Part shown: positions 27,646 to 35,709 of the stretch, piece by piece | Position numbering within the stretch: position 1 is the first letter of the stretch | Layout: each line of letters starts with the position of its first letter | NCBI RefSeq assembly: GCF_024979295.1 | Contig: NZ_JANLCJ010000002.1 | Location: 248,001-312,000, forward strand | Reading direction: 5' to 3' | Length of the DNA stretch: 64,000 bases | Source: Herbiconiux daphne | GTDB taxonomy: Bacteria; Actinomycetota; Actinomycetes; Actinomycetales; Microbacteriaceae | Notes under the pieces: model-generated | Told to the model about the DNA's origin: nothing | Seen by the model: the letters and a program-made list of their open reading frames with translations, nothing else | Databases searched by the model: none | Translations under genes and position numbers: made by a program

Positions 27646-30600
27646 TCACTCGACCGCGAAGGCGTCGAGGTAGTCGTCCCACGCGGCCGTCGAGCCGTCG
27701 GGAGCGGTGATCATCTCGCGGAAGCTCGGGTCGCCGCCCGCCCCGGCGAACCGGCGTTCGGCGTGGAAGCTGACCGACTTGCTGAAGCAGAACACCTCGA
27801 TCGTCAGGGTCACCGTGGCCGAGCCGATTATCTTGCCGGTCGAGAACTCGTAGGTGAGCACGATCGCGAGCTCGAGCGACGCCGACGCGATGCCGAGCAC
27901 GTTCACCTCGCCGCGCATGCGGAAGTAGCCGGTGAGCGACCCGGCATCGCCCTCGAGCCGCAGGTAGATGCCGATCGCCACCGAGATCGACCCCGAGGCG
28001 ACCCCGAGGTCGACCGACAGGTAGGCGCCCGCTTCGAGGCCGAGTTCGACGAGCTCGAGGCGCTTCGGCGACAACCGCAGGCCGAACCATCCGCCGCCGC
28101 CGATGCAGAGCACGGTCAGGGTGAACGGGCGCTCGCGGCTGCAGAAGTCGAAGCCGACGCTCACCGACTCGCCGAGGAAGGGCACGCGCACGAAGGCGCC
28201 GAGCGAGATGTTCGCGAGGGCGAACATGCCCACGGCGAGGTTCGGCAGGGCTAGGGTGAAGCCCGCCTTGAGCTCTGACGGCGAGATGTCGGTGTAGGGC
28301 GGGTCGGAGAACCCGTCGAACGGAATGAGCTCTTTCAGCGTCTGCACGAACGAGAGCATGCCCACGAACTCGATGTCGCGGAACACCACGTCGATCTCGG
28401 TCTTGCCGCTCGACCCGGAGTGGAACGAGAAGCGGTCGAAGCGCACCACCACCAGGTCGGCGCCGGGCATGAGGCGCAGCTCGAAGTCGACGAGCTCGGC
28501 CATGATCTCGACCGACGCGTGACCGGCCCCGCTCGCCCGCCCGGTGACCGAGAGCGTGAGGTTGCGGCCCCGGTTCGGGCCGGTGAGCACGAACACCGGG
28601 CTGCCCGCGGGCCAATCGGTGATCTCGGGCTGCCAGTCGTAGCGGTAGACCAGCTCGGCCTTCGCGAGGTCGCCCGAGGTGAGGGCCCGGTAGGCGGCGC
28701 GGATGTCGCCGATGAGGCTCGTGAGCGATGCGGCGTGATCGAGCGCCTGCCCGACGTCGGCCAGCTGGTGGCGCACGAGTGGCGGCAGTTTCGCTCCGAG
28801 GGCCCGGATGTCGGTGGCCACCCGGGCGAGCCCCTCGCGCAGTTCCGTCTCCGCCGCCGCGGCCGCAGCGTCGTCGTCGCCCACCGCGGCCGTGACGATG
28901 TCGGGGAGCGCGGTCGCGAGTGCCGCGGCGTCGGTGGCGAGGGTCTCGGCGGCTGCGACGGTCGCGTTGGCGTCGTCGATCATCGACTGGGCCGCGCCGG
29001 CCAGTGCGGCGACCTGGTGCTGGGCCTGCTCCACCGCGCGCCGGGCGTAGGCCTCGGCGCGCTGCACGTCGTCGGCGAGCTTCTGCAGCGCATCCATCGC
29101 CTGCGACACCACAGCGGGCGCCGACGAGAAGTCATGGCCGATGATCTCGTCGAGCGGGATGAGCCCGAAGAGCTTCGGCAGCGCGCCGGCGAGCGCGGCC
29201 GACGGGTCGAACTGCTGGGTCAGGGCGCCGTCGGGGTCGCCGACGATGCCGGTGAGCGCCGACAGCCCCGCGAGCGGCTGGCTCGGCTGCACGAAGCCGC
29301 CGCCCGACTCACTGCTGTGGTCGGGCTCGCCGAACGACAGAACGGGCACCTGCTGCAGGCTCGCCTCGCCGTCGAGCACGACGTCGACGTAACCGACCTG
29401 GGTGATGTGCTCCTCGGTGAGCGCGATCGCCCACACCTTGCCCGTGTTGGCCGCCGAGAACCCCTCGGTGCGAAAGGCGGAGTGGTAGGCGATGGTGAGG
29501 GTGTCGATCCCGGCGATCTGCTTCGCGGCGGTGACCACGACGTCGGCCGAGCTCACCCGCGGCGTGGCCGTGCCGAGGCCGGCCGTGCCGCGGAACCGCA
29601 GCTGTTCGGTCTCGACGATCGGGTCGCCGCCGTTCGGCGGGGCGACCGGGCCGCTGCGCGGCAGGGGTTCGGCGAACGCGATGCGCTGACCGCGCGCGGG
29701 AACGAAGCGCAGCGCGCTCGCGTCGTATTCGGCGTCGATCGCGGCCCGCTGGTCGGCCGCCGAAGCGTGCTCGGCCACCCACATCAGCGGCACGTCGAGC
29801 TGTACGACGGCCCCCGCCTTGTCGATCGCCTCGGCCCGGAACGGGAACGGCAGCCCGCCGACCGTGGGCCAGAACCTGTCGCCGTTGGTCGCGCCCTCGT
29901 CGAGATCGGGCGTGATGACGGGCGATAGCCGGATGCTCGTGAACGGGAACTCGTGCGAGTCGTAGGTGTTGACGGGCTGCGTCACGGCGAGGAACCGGTG
30001 CTGCACGAGCTCGGCGACCGGGTCGTCGGACGGACGGATGACGCGCTGCGTGACCTTCACGAGCACCGTGCGGTGACCGAACGGGTAGAGGTAGCCGGGG
30101 TAGACCACCCGCACGTACTGATCGCGGCCGCCCGTGGCGACGTGGTCCCAGGCCAGGATCGAGGCGATGCCGGCCGCGGAGTAGGGTTTCGTGTTCCATT
30201 GCCCGTGCAGGTCGAGGTCGGCTCCGTAGGCCGAGAGCCAGAGCCGGCGGGCGGCGACCGGCACCGGCGGGATGGGCGTGGCTCGCAGGTTCGCGGCCCA
30301 CGACTCCGACGACTGGCGAACGATCCGCTGACGGTCGGAGCGGTTGAGGCTGCCGAAGAACGGCTGCTCCGTCGCCGGCGACGCGTCGAACAGCGCGCCT
30401 CCGGCTTGATCGGCCTTCGGGTTGGTCCACAGGTCGTCGATCAGCCCGTCGCGGTCACGGGTCCAGACGGCGCGGATGATGAGCCGGCGGTCGTCGGGGT
30501 CTTCGACGGTCGCGGCCGACGGGCTTTCGTTTGCCTCGTCGGTGGCGCCGACGTGGCGGGCGAGCCTCGTGTGCCAGAGCTCCACCAGACTCGGGTCGCC

Positions 30601-31575
30601 GTCGCCGGGCACGGGGTGCGGCGCGTGCACCCAGCGGCCGTCGACCGCGGGCGAGACGGCCAGGCGGAACGGCGCCTCGATGGCGGTCTCGCCCGGGTCG
30701 GGCGGGCGGCTCAGCGTCGACGGGTTGAGTTCGACGCCCGGAAAGACCCGGCCGTCGGGGAACACCGGGCGCAGCCAGCCCGGGTTCTGCTCGAGCGTGA
30801 AGCCGCGCGCCGGTTGCAGCGGCGTGGTCTGCAGGGCCTCGAGCACGCGATCGCGGTTCTCGGCGAACAGCTCCCGGGTGGCGTCGCGCGAGAGCTTCTC
30901 GAGCCTGGCCGTGTCGCTCTTCCTCGCGGCGGCCAGCTCCACCACGCCGTCGTTCAGTCGAGCCCGGATGCCGTCGTCGACGATGATCCAGGGCCAGAGG
31001 ATGGTGGGCGGGAAGTCGGGATACGCCACCGGCGCCTCGCCGGGCGTGGCGAGCGGATGCACGCGCATCGTGAGCGTGGGGAGCAGCGCGAGGATGCCGG
31101 TCGTCGTCAACGGCACGGCGAGGTCGCCGGGCAACGTGAACACCAGACGTGAGGCGCGGGCGGGCCGGAACCGGGCGGGTCCGTCGGGCAGGTCGACCTC
31201 GGGTGCGATCTCCGCGGCGCTCGTCGACGGCAGCATCGGCGGTTGCGGCGCTCCGGCTGCCTCGTAGCGCGCTCCCTCGTGGGCGTGCTGGAACGGGAAG
31301 TGCACGGTGAGGGTGGGCGGGTCGGCGGCGTTCGCGGCGTTGGCCGCGGCATCCGCACCGCCTACCGCCCGAAGTTCTGGGCCGCGGGGGCCGTCGACCG
31401 CTTCGACGCCATGCCACACCGTGACGAGCGCCACGAGGTCGCTGGCGCGAGTGATCGGCAGCACGAGGTCGCCGTCGGCGACCGGGGGCAGGGCTACGGC
31501 AGCCGACCCCGGAGCGATGGCCTTCCATTCGGCGGCGGCCCAGGCCCGCACGCGCTCGTCGAGAGACTCCGGCAT
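27646..31575 (-). CDS. Giant protein of unknown function with coiled coil and amphipathic beta domain (1309 aa)
   Basis: No family recognised. Residues 1-800 are mixed beta with many Pro/Asp turns. About 826-975 is Ala/Gln-rich and helical, likely coiled coil (ALQKLADDVQRAEAYARRAVEQ). About 985-1285 is a run of regularly alternating hydrophobic strands with small residues (LEAGAYLSVDLGVASGSISV; ASASLELAIVLTYEF; SATVTLTIEVFCFSKSVSF), which could form a long beta sheet, groove or barrel. There is no signal peptide. The ATG at 31575 has GGAGG five bases upstream and a good promoter 68 bp away. Together with the 1477-aa gene it forms a two-gene operon. Confidence 0.8.
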   Translation of the reverse strand: MPESLDERVRAWAAAEWKAIAPGSAAVALPPVADGDLVLPITRASDLVALVTVWHGVEAVDGPRGPELRAVGGADAAANAANAADPPTLTVHFPFQHAHEGARYEAAGAPQPPMLPSTSAAEIAPEVDLPDGPARFRPARASRLVFTLPGDLAVPLTTTGILALLPTLTMRVHPLATPGEAPVAYPDFPPTILWPWIIVDDGIRARLNDGVVELAAARKSDTARLEKLSRDATRELFAENRDRVLEALQTTPLQPARGFTLEQNPGWLRPVFPDGRVFPGVELNPSTLSRPPDPGETAIEAPFRLAVSPAVDGRWVHAPHPVPGDGDPSLVELWHTRLARHVGATDEANESPSAATVEDPDDRRLIIRAVWTRDRDGLIDDLWTNPKADQAGGALFDASPATEQPFFGSLNRSDRQRIVRQSSESWAANLRATPIPPVPVAARRLWLSAYGADLDLHGQWNTKPYSAAGIASILAWDHVATGGRDQYVRVVYPGYLYPFGHRTVLVKVTQRVIRPSDDPVAELVQHRFLAVTQPVNTYDSHEFPFTSIRLSPVITPDLDEGATNGDRFWPTVGGLPFPFRAEAIDKAGAVVQLDVPLMWVAEHASAADQRAAIDAEYDASALRFVPARGQRIAFAEPLPRSGPVAPPNGGDPIVETEQLRFRGTAGLGTATPRVSSADVVVTAAKQIAGIDTLTIAYHSAFRTEGFSAANTGKVWAIALTEEHITQVGYVDVVLDGEASLQQVPVLSFGEPDHSSESGGGFVQPSQPLAGLSALTGIVGDPDGALTQQFDPSAALAGALPKLFGLIPLDEIIGHDFSSAPAVVSQAMDALQKLADDVQRAEAYARRAVEQAQHQVAALAGAAQSMIDDANATVAAAETLATDAAALATALPDIVTAAVGDDDAAAAAAETELREGLARVATDIRALGAKLPPLVRHQLADVGQALDHAASLTSLIGDIRAAYRALTSGDLAKAELVYRYDWQPEITDWPAGSPVFVLTGPNRGRNLTLSVTGRASGAGHASVEIMAELVDFELRLMPGADLVVVRFDRFSFHSGSSGKTEIDVVFRDIEFVGMLSFVQTLKELIPFDGFSDPPYTDISPSELKAGFTLALPNLAVGMFALANISLGAFVRVPFLGESVSVGFDFCSRERPFTLTVLCIGGGGWFGLRLSPKRLELVELGLEAGAYLSVDLGVASGSISVAIGIYLRLEGDAGSLTGYFRMRGEVNVLGIASASLELAIVLTYEFSTGKIIGSATVTLTIEVFCFSKSVSFHAERRFAGAGGDPSFREMITAPDGSTAAWDDYLDAFAVE

Positions 31576-31643
31576 CGCTGCCTCCACCCGGTCAGGCCCG
31601 CAACGCGTGAGCGTCGGCAATTCCGCTCCGCCGCGTCAGCCAG

Positions 31644-31673
31644 ATTGTAGGGACTCCGCGTTCGTCAGGACAA
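31644..31673 (-). promoter_or_regulatory. Promoter of the two giant genes
   Basis: On the minus strand TTGTCC (31668-31673) and TACAAT (31644-31649) are separated by 18 nt, a near-consensus sigma-70 promoter. The -10 is 68 nt upstream of the ATG at 31575, with an intact SD sequence. It is among the best promoters in the window. Confidence 0.65.
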
Positions 31674-31706
31674 GAGGGGCGGTGGGAATTGCCGAGGGTC
31701 GCGCGG

Positions 31707-32300
31707 TCAGACCCGGCGGCACACCATGGCGCCGACCGGGCGCTGGCCCTCCTCGGCGCGCGCTGTCTCGTCGACGACCTCGAACCCGTTCGCGTGCAGC
31801 AGGGCGCGCAGTTCGGAAGCCGGCCACCGGTAGGCGGGCGTGACCGCGTGATCGAATCGCTCGACGGCGTCGGCGACGAAGTAGCCCAGCACCAGCCCGC
31901 CATCCGGGCGCAGCACCCGCGCGAACTCGGCCAGCGGCACCTGGATGGGCCCGGGAGTGTGGTGGATGGTCGAGAACCATGACAGCACCCCGCCGAACGA
32001 CGCGTCGGGCCGGTCGATCGCGTCGATGCTGCCGAGCGCGAACGGCACCCCGGGATAGGAGGAGCTGGCCCGATCGACGAACGAGGGCACCCGGTCGATG
32101 CCCTCCACGTCGAAGCCGGCTTCGGCGAGGTGACTCGTCCAGTGACCGGGCCCGCAGCCGGCATCGAGCAGCGGGCCGTCGACGGTCTGCAGCCACCCGT
32201 CGATCAGCCGCAGATCGGCGGGATGCACTGACTCCATCGATCCGAGCAGCTCGATGTAGTCGGCAGCGCGCCGGGAGTACGCGGCGGTCACGGCATCCAT
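31707..32300 (-). CDS. Class I SAM-dependent methyltransferase
   Basis: A 197-residue methyltransferase with the SAM-binding glycine motif LLDAGCGPGHWTSHLAEAGF (about residues 44-63), the acidic GIDRVPSFV, and the later motifs FGGVLSWFSTIHHTP and LRPDGGLVLGYF of the Methyltransf_11/25 group. The substrate is unknown. The ATG at 32300 lies 7 nt after TAGGGT with no SD, so it is probably leaderless. Same strand as the giant genes downstream, but these have their own promoter. Confidence 0.88.
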   Translation of the reverse strand: MDAVTAAYSRRAADYIELLGSMESVHPADLRLIDGWLQTVDGPLLDAGCGPGHWTSHLAEAGFDVEGIDRVPSFVDRASSSYPGVPFALGSIDAIDRPDASFGGVLSWFSTIHHTPGPIQVPLAEFARVLRPDGGLVLGYFVADAVERFDHAVTPAYRWPASELRALLHANGFEVVDETARAEEGQRPVGAMVCRRV

Positions 32301-32373
32301 GTCGTCGACCCTAGCGAGGCGCCGCCTGCCGGCCGCGAGTCACGCGAGTAGCGTCGAGACGAGAGGATGGCCC

Positions 32374-32841
32374 ATGGCTCGCGGCGACCACCAGCACGAG
32401 AACGACGGCGAGCGCGGGCACGAGGGCGAGCACGGGGGCGAGCACGGGCACGACGGCGTCACGGATGCCGCGGTCGAGGCCGAGCGCTGGCTCGTCGTGA
32501 ACGGGCGGCGGTGGCGACGCACCGATCCCTCGCTGCCCGACGACGTCGTCGAGGCGCTGAAATCCCACCTCGGTCGCGGTCGCTCGGCGGTCGGAGCGGC
32601 GAAACGTGCCGCCGCGGCCGGCCCCGCTGCGGGCGACCCCGGCGCATCCGGCTCCCGCGCTGCCGACCCTGGCGCGACCGACCGTGGCGCCACGGACGCC
32701 CTGGCCGCCGCCCGCCGACGGGTCGGGCTCGCGAAACGCGGTCTCGGCGAGCGCGGGCCGCGCTGGTGGGAGCGTCCCGAGGCGGAGCGTCTCGCCCAGG
32801 CCGAGGCGGCGCTCGCCGAACTGCAGAGCCTCGACGACTAG
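32374..32841 (+). CDS. Conserved hypothetical with His-rich N-terminus
   Basis: A 155-residue, highly charged protein. The first 28 residues are His/Gly/Glu-rich (ARGDHQHENDGERGHEGEHG), possibly metal-binding. The core ERWLVVNGRRWRRTDPSLPDDVVEALKSHLG and ARRRVGLAKRGLGERGPRWWERPEAERLAQAEAALAEL resembles a common actinobacterial family often labelled biopolymer transporter Tol-like, a name without functional support. A low-complexity Ala/Gly/Asp insert (about residues 85-115) separates the two blocks. Several ATGs are close together; 32374 was chosen because an AGAGG is nearby. Confidence 0.7.
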   Translation: MARGDHQHENDGERGHEGEHGGEHGHDGVTDAAVEAERWLVVNGRRWRRTDPSLPDDVVEALKSHLGRGRSAVGAAKRAAAAGPAAGDPGASGSRAADPGATDRGATDALAAARRRVGLAKRGLGERGPRWWERPEAERLAQAEAALAELQSLDD

Positions 32842-32892
32842 CGGCCGGATACCAACAGCCGCGTTGACTGCCTGCGTGTCTCGCAAGCGGCG

Positions 32893-32936
32893 GGCATCCG
32901 TTGGGCATCCGCTAGACATCGGCTAGGCATCCGCCC
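32893..32936. repeat. 11-bp imperfect tandem repeat (x4)
   Basis: GGCATCCGTTG, GGCATCCGCTA, GACATCGGCTA and GGCATCCGCCC are head to tail in the gap between two convergent genes. Each unit carries the GGCATCC word that is abundant across the window. Confidence 0.85.
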
Positions 32937-32946
32937 GGGGCCATCG

Positions 32947-33387
32947 TCAGCCGAGGCGCTGCGCCAAGGCGACGGTGAGGCCCTCGGGGCCTCGCACGTA
33001 AGCCATCAGCCACACGTCTTCGTAGCGGCCGATGGTGCCCACCAGCCCGTAACCGTCGCCGGCGAGGCGATCGACGTGGGCCTGCAGGTCGTCGACCTCG
33101 AACGCGAGGCTGCGGAGACCGAGTTCGTTGGCGAGCGCAGCGGGCGACCCCGGCACGCTCGCCGGCCGCACGAAGCTCGACAGCTCCACGCCGGTGCCGC
33201 CCCCGGGCGGCCGAAGCATGACGATCTCGGAGCGGGAGTCGGGGATGCCGGTCACGTCTTCGATGAAGTCGCCCTCGACGACGGTGCGCCCCTCGAGCTC
33301 GAGGCCGAGGCCGGTGAAGAACGCGGTCGCCCGGTCGAGATCGTCGACGGTGACTCCGACGTGATCGAAGTGGAGGATGCTCGGCAT
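32947..33387 (-). CDS. VOC-family (glyoxalase/extradiol-like) protein
   Basis: A 146-residue protein with two beta-alpha-beta-beta-beta modules: ILHFDHVGVTVDDLDRATAFFTGLGLELEGRT and LGLRSLAFEVDDLQAHVDRLAGDGYGLVG...VWLMAYVRGPEGLTVALAQ. Candidate metal ligands are His7 and the C-terminal Glu in GPEGLTV. Longer lactoylglutathione-lyase-like proteins look similar; the substrate is unknown. It faces away from the metallo-hydrolase gene, with an 18-bp tandem repeat between them. Confidence 0.85.
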   Translation of the reverse strand: MPSILHFDHVGVTVDDLDRATAFFTGLGLELEGRTVVEGDFIEDVTGIPDSRSEIVMLRPPGGGTGVELSSFVRPASVPGSPAALANELGLRSLAFEVDDLQAHVDRLAGDGYGLVGTIGRYEDVWLMAYVRGPEGLTVALAQRLG

Positions 33388-33400
33388 GACCTGTCCCTTG

Positions 33401-33472
33401 CTCGTGCGGGCGTCGACGCGTGTGCGTGCGTCGACGTTCCTGCGGGCGTCGACGCTCGTGCTTGCGTCGACG
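33401..33472. repeat. 18-bp tandem repeat (x4) in a divergent promoter region
   Basis: Four direct copies with exact 18-bp period. The conserved part is TGC(G/T)(G/T)GCGTCGACG, so each unit contains the palindrome GTCGAC. The array starts 14 bp upstream of the VOC gene start and ends 58 bp before the metallo-hydrolase start. A regulator-binding array or slippage product are both possible. Confidence 0.9.
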
Positions 33473-33530
33473 TCACCCAGGAAATACCGTCACAGCTAGC
33501 GAGGGCAAGACCACGAGCGAAGGAGCTTGG

Positions 33531-34367
33531 ATGCTGAGGCAGGTCGCCGACGGGGTGCTGGTGCACGAGAGCGAGTTCATCCAGAGCAACACGACGGTCG
33601 TGCAGGGCGGCGACGGGGTGCTGCTCATCGACCCGGGCATCACGCGCGACGAACTGGTCGACGTCGCGAACGACCTGCGCGAGCGGGGCCTGACCGTGGC
33701 GGCCGGGTTCTCGACGCACCCCGACTGGGATCACGTGCTCTGGCACGAGTCGTTCGGCGACGCTCCCCGCTACGGCACCGCTCGCGGGGCGGCCGCGATG
33801 CAGCAGTTGCTCGCGACCCCCGACTGGCCGGAGCGGGTGGCGGGGGTGCTACCGCCCGAGCACGTCGACGACATCCCGATGGAGCTGTTCGGCCTCGTCA
33901 CCGCGCTGCCCGACGGCGCCACCGAGATCCCGTGGAACGGCCCGACGGCGAAAGTTCTCGAGCATCGCGCGCATGCCGAGGGGCACGCTGCGGTGCTCAT
34001 CGGGCCGAGCCGCGTGCTGGTCGCGGGCGACATGCTCAGCGACATCCTGATGCCGTTCCTCGACCTCGATGCCGACGATCCGCTCGGCGACTACCTCGCC
34101 GCGCTGCAGCTGATCGAGAGCGTGGCGGATGCCGCCGACGTCGTGATTCCGGGCCACGGATCGGTCGGCGACGCCGTTCAGCTGCGAGCGCGCATCGCGC
34201 TCGATCGCGCTTATGTCGAGGCCCTGCTCGAGGGCTCGGAGCCCGACGATCCGCGGGTGGGTGCGGAGGCCCCGTTGTACTGGCTGCCCGACGTGCACCG
34301 CTGGCAGGCGCAGCGCGTCGCCGAGCTGAGGGCGGGTCGCGAGCCGGCAGAGGACCCGGCGTCGTGA
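33531..34367 (+). CDS. Metallo-beta-lactamase-fold hydrolase
   Basis: A 278-residue MBL-fold protein. The metal motif is the variant STHPDWDHVLWH (His63, Asp65, Asp67, His68), with a later His in EGHAAVLIGP, an Asp in LVAGDMLSD and a His in VIPGHGSVGD. The HPDWDH form is known in several actinobacterial MBL hydrolases, and the fold should be active. AGGAG five bases upstream supports the ATG at 33531. Its stop overlaps the next start as GTGA, so the next gene is translationally coupled. Confidence 0.88.
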   Translation: MLRQVADGVLVHESEFIQSNTTVVQGGDGVLLIDPGITRDELVDVANDLRERGLTVAAGFSTHPDWDHVLWHESFGDAPRYGTARGAAAMQQLLATPDWPERVAGVLPPEHVDDIPMELFGLVTALPDGATEIPWNGPTAKVLEHRAHAEGHAAVLIGPSRVLVAGDMLSDILMPFLDLDADDPLGDYLAALQLIESVADAADVVIPGHGSVGDAVQLRARIALDRAYVEALLEGSEPDDPRVGAEAPLYWLPDVHRWQAQRVAELRAGREPAEDPAS

Positions 34368-35632
34368 CGTTCGCCTGCCCGTGCTGCGGGTATCTGACCC
34401 TCAGCGCGCCGGCTACCGGAACCTACGAGATCTGCCCGGTCTGCTTCTGGGAGGACGACGCAGCGCAGAGCCGCGACCCATCACTCGTCGCGGGCGCGAA
34501 CGGCACGAATCTGATCGACGCCCGCGCGAACTTCGCGGTCTTCGGCGCGGTCGAAGCGCAGTTCGCCGAGTTCACGCGGGCACCACTGGCATCGGAGATC
34601 GCGAGCGACGACGACGGGCTGCAGGGCGGGGAGGGCGGGCCGGGGGGCAGGGACGGGGGCGGGGGCGGGCATCTCGGCCTTCACGACGGGGGTCAGGATG
34701 CCGCCACCCTCCGCACGCTCTACGGCGTGTCAGGCGTGACCATGATGTTCCCCGACGGATCCGTCGATTTTGCGACCACGATGCTGGCCGGGCCCGATCA
34801 GATGGTCTGCGTGCGGATCGACGTCATCGGATGCCCACCCGACGCCCTGGCGGTCGATCTGGCCCACGAGCGCGTGAGGAGCGAGAACGCCCCAGGCACC
34901 TCCGTGCGCACATCGGAGGACTACCTGGTGCCCCGCGAGACCCTGCCGACCCCGCTGCACGTCATGCCCTTCTCGCGCACCGACCCCGATGGCCGGCACC
35001 TGCGCGGAATCGACGTGACCGGTAGCCATGGCGGCACGGCGGTCTACGCGCGCGGCGAGGTGCTCGAGACCGACACCGGCGACGTCGGCGATCTTCTTCT
35101 CCCGGTGCTCACCTCCATCGAGCTCGACCCCGACCGCCGGCCGCCGGGCGCGGCAGGCTCTCCTGTCGCGGCACCGGTGGCCGGCACGCGTCAGGGGTTC
35201 CTCGGGGTGACGGTCGTCGTTCCGAACGGCTGGCGGATGCGCACCCTGTCGACCTTCAGAACGGCCGCGGGTGCGCAGACCTGGGGGTTCGAGACCTGGC
35301 CCACCGACCCGCAGACGACGTCGTCGTCGTTCGCCGATTGGGTGGTCGCACGCACCTCGGTGGCACGCCCCGACTTCGCGGAGACGGCTCCGCGGGTGCC
35401 CTTCCCGCTCGCTGGGCTGCCGGATGCCGTTCTGCTGCGGTCGATGTCGACCGATCCCGACGGTGACCGGTATGTGACGATCGATCTCGTCGCGGCGGCC
35501 GGTGGTCTCGGGCTCCGCGCCTCGGTCGACATCCGGCAGGCGGATCTCGACGAGGAGGTCGACGAAGCCATCGCGTGTCTGGCGTCGTGCGAGTTCGCGC
35601 TCGTCGCGACGGGGGTGCAGTTCATCCTCTGA
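34364..35632 (+). CDS. CPCC-motif zinc-ribbon protein fused to unknown C-terminal domains
   Basis: A 422-residue protein starting at GTG 34364, overlapping the MBL gene stop by 4 bp. The N-terminus is a cysteine-rich CPCC module (VTFACPCCGYLTL...YEICPVCFWEDD: Cys5, 7, 8, 24, 27), normally found as a stand-alone ~80-110-residue protein. After about residue 85 comes a Gly-rich linker (GGEGGPGGRDGGGGGHLG), then two further domains: 105-265 with MMFPDGSVDFATTMLAG and 280-422 with GFLGVTVVVPNGWRMRTLSTF. I recognise neither. The fusion and the coupling to an MBL hydrolase are unusual. Confidence 0.75.
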   Translation: MTFACPCCGYLTLSAPATGTYEICPVCFWEDDAAQSRDPSLVAGANGTNLIDARANFAVFGAVEAQFAEFTRAPLASEIASDDDGLQGGEGGPGGRDGGGGGHLGLHDGGQDAATLRTLYGVSGVTMMFPDGSVDFATTMLAGPDQMVCVRIDVIGCPPDALAVDLAHERVRSENAPGTSVRTSEDYLVPRETLPTPLHVMPFSRTDPDGRHLRGIDVTGSHGGTAVYARGEVLETDTGDVGDLLLPVLTSIELDPDRRPPGAAGSPVAAPVAGTRQGFLGVTVVVPNGWRMRTLSTFRTAAGAQTWGFETWPTDPQTTSSSFADWVVARTSVARPDFAETAPRVPFPLAGLPDAVLLRSMSTDPDGDRYVTIDLVAAAGGLGLRASVDIRQADLDEEVDEAIACLASCEFALVATGVQFIL

Positions 35633-35658
35633 GGCTCTTCGCTGCTGCTCTTCTCTCC

Positions 35659-35684
35659 GGCTCTGCTCTGCGGCTCTGCTCTGC
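35659..35684. repeat. 13-bp tandem repeat (x2) after the CPCC gene
   Basis: Two exact copies of GGCTCTGCTCTGC follow 26 bp after the stop at 35632. It is one of several short duplications just downstream of gene ends in this window. Confidence 0.8.
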
Positions 35685-35709
35685 GGATGCTGGCCGGTTC
35701 CGGCGCTGC

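Noticed and set aside
23187..31575. Secreted adhesin or toxin identity for the giant proteins
   Set aside because: Neither N-terminus has a signal peptide and there are no Rhs/YD, RTX or transmembrane signatures.
33401..33472. CRISPR-like array
   Set aside because: Units are only 18 bp, directly adjacent, with no unique spacers and no cas genes in the window.
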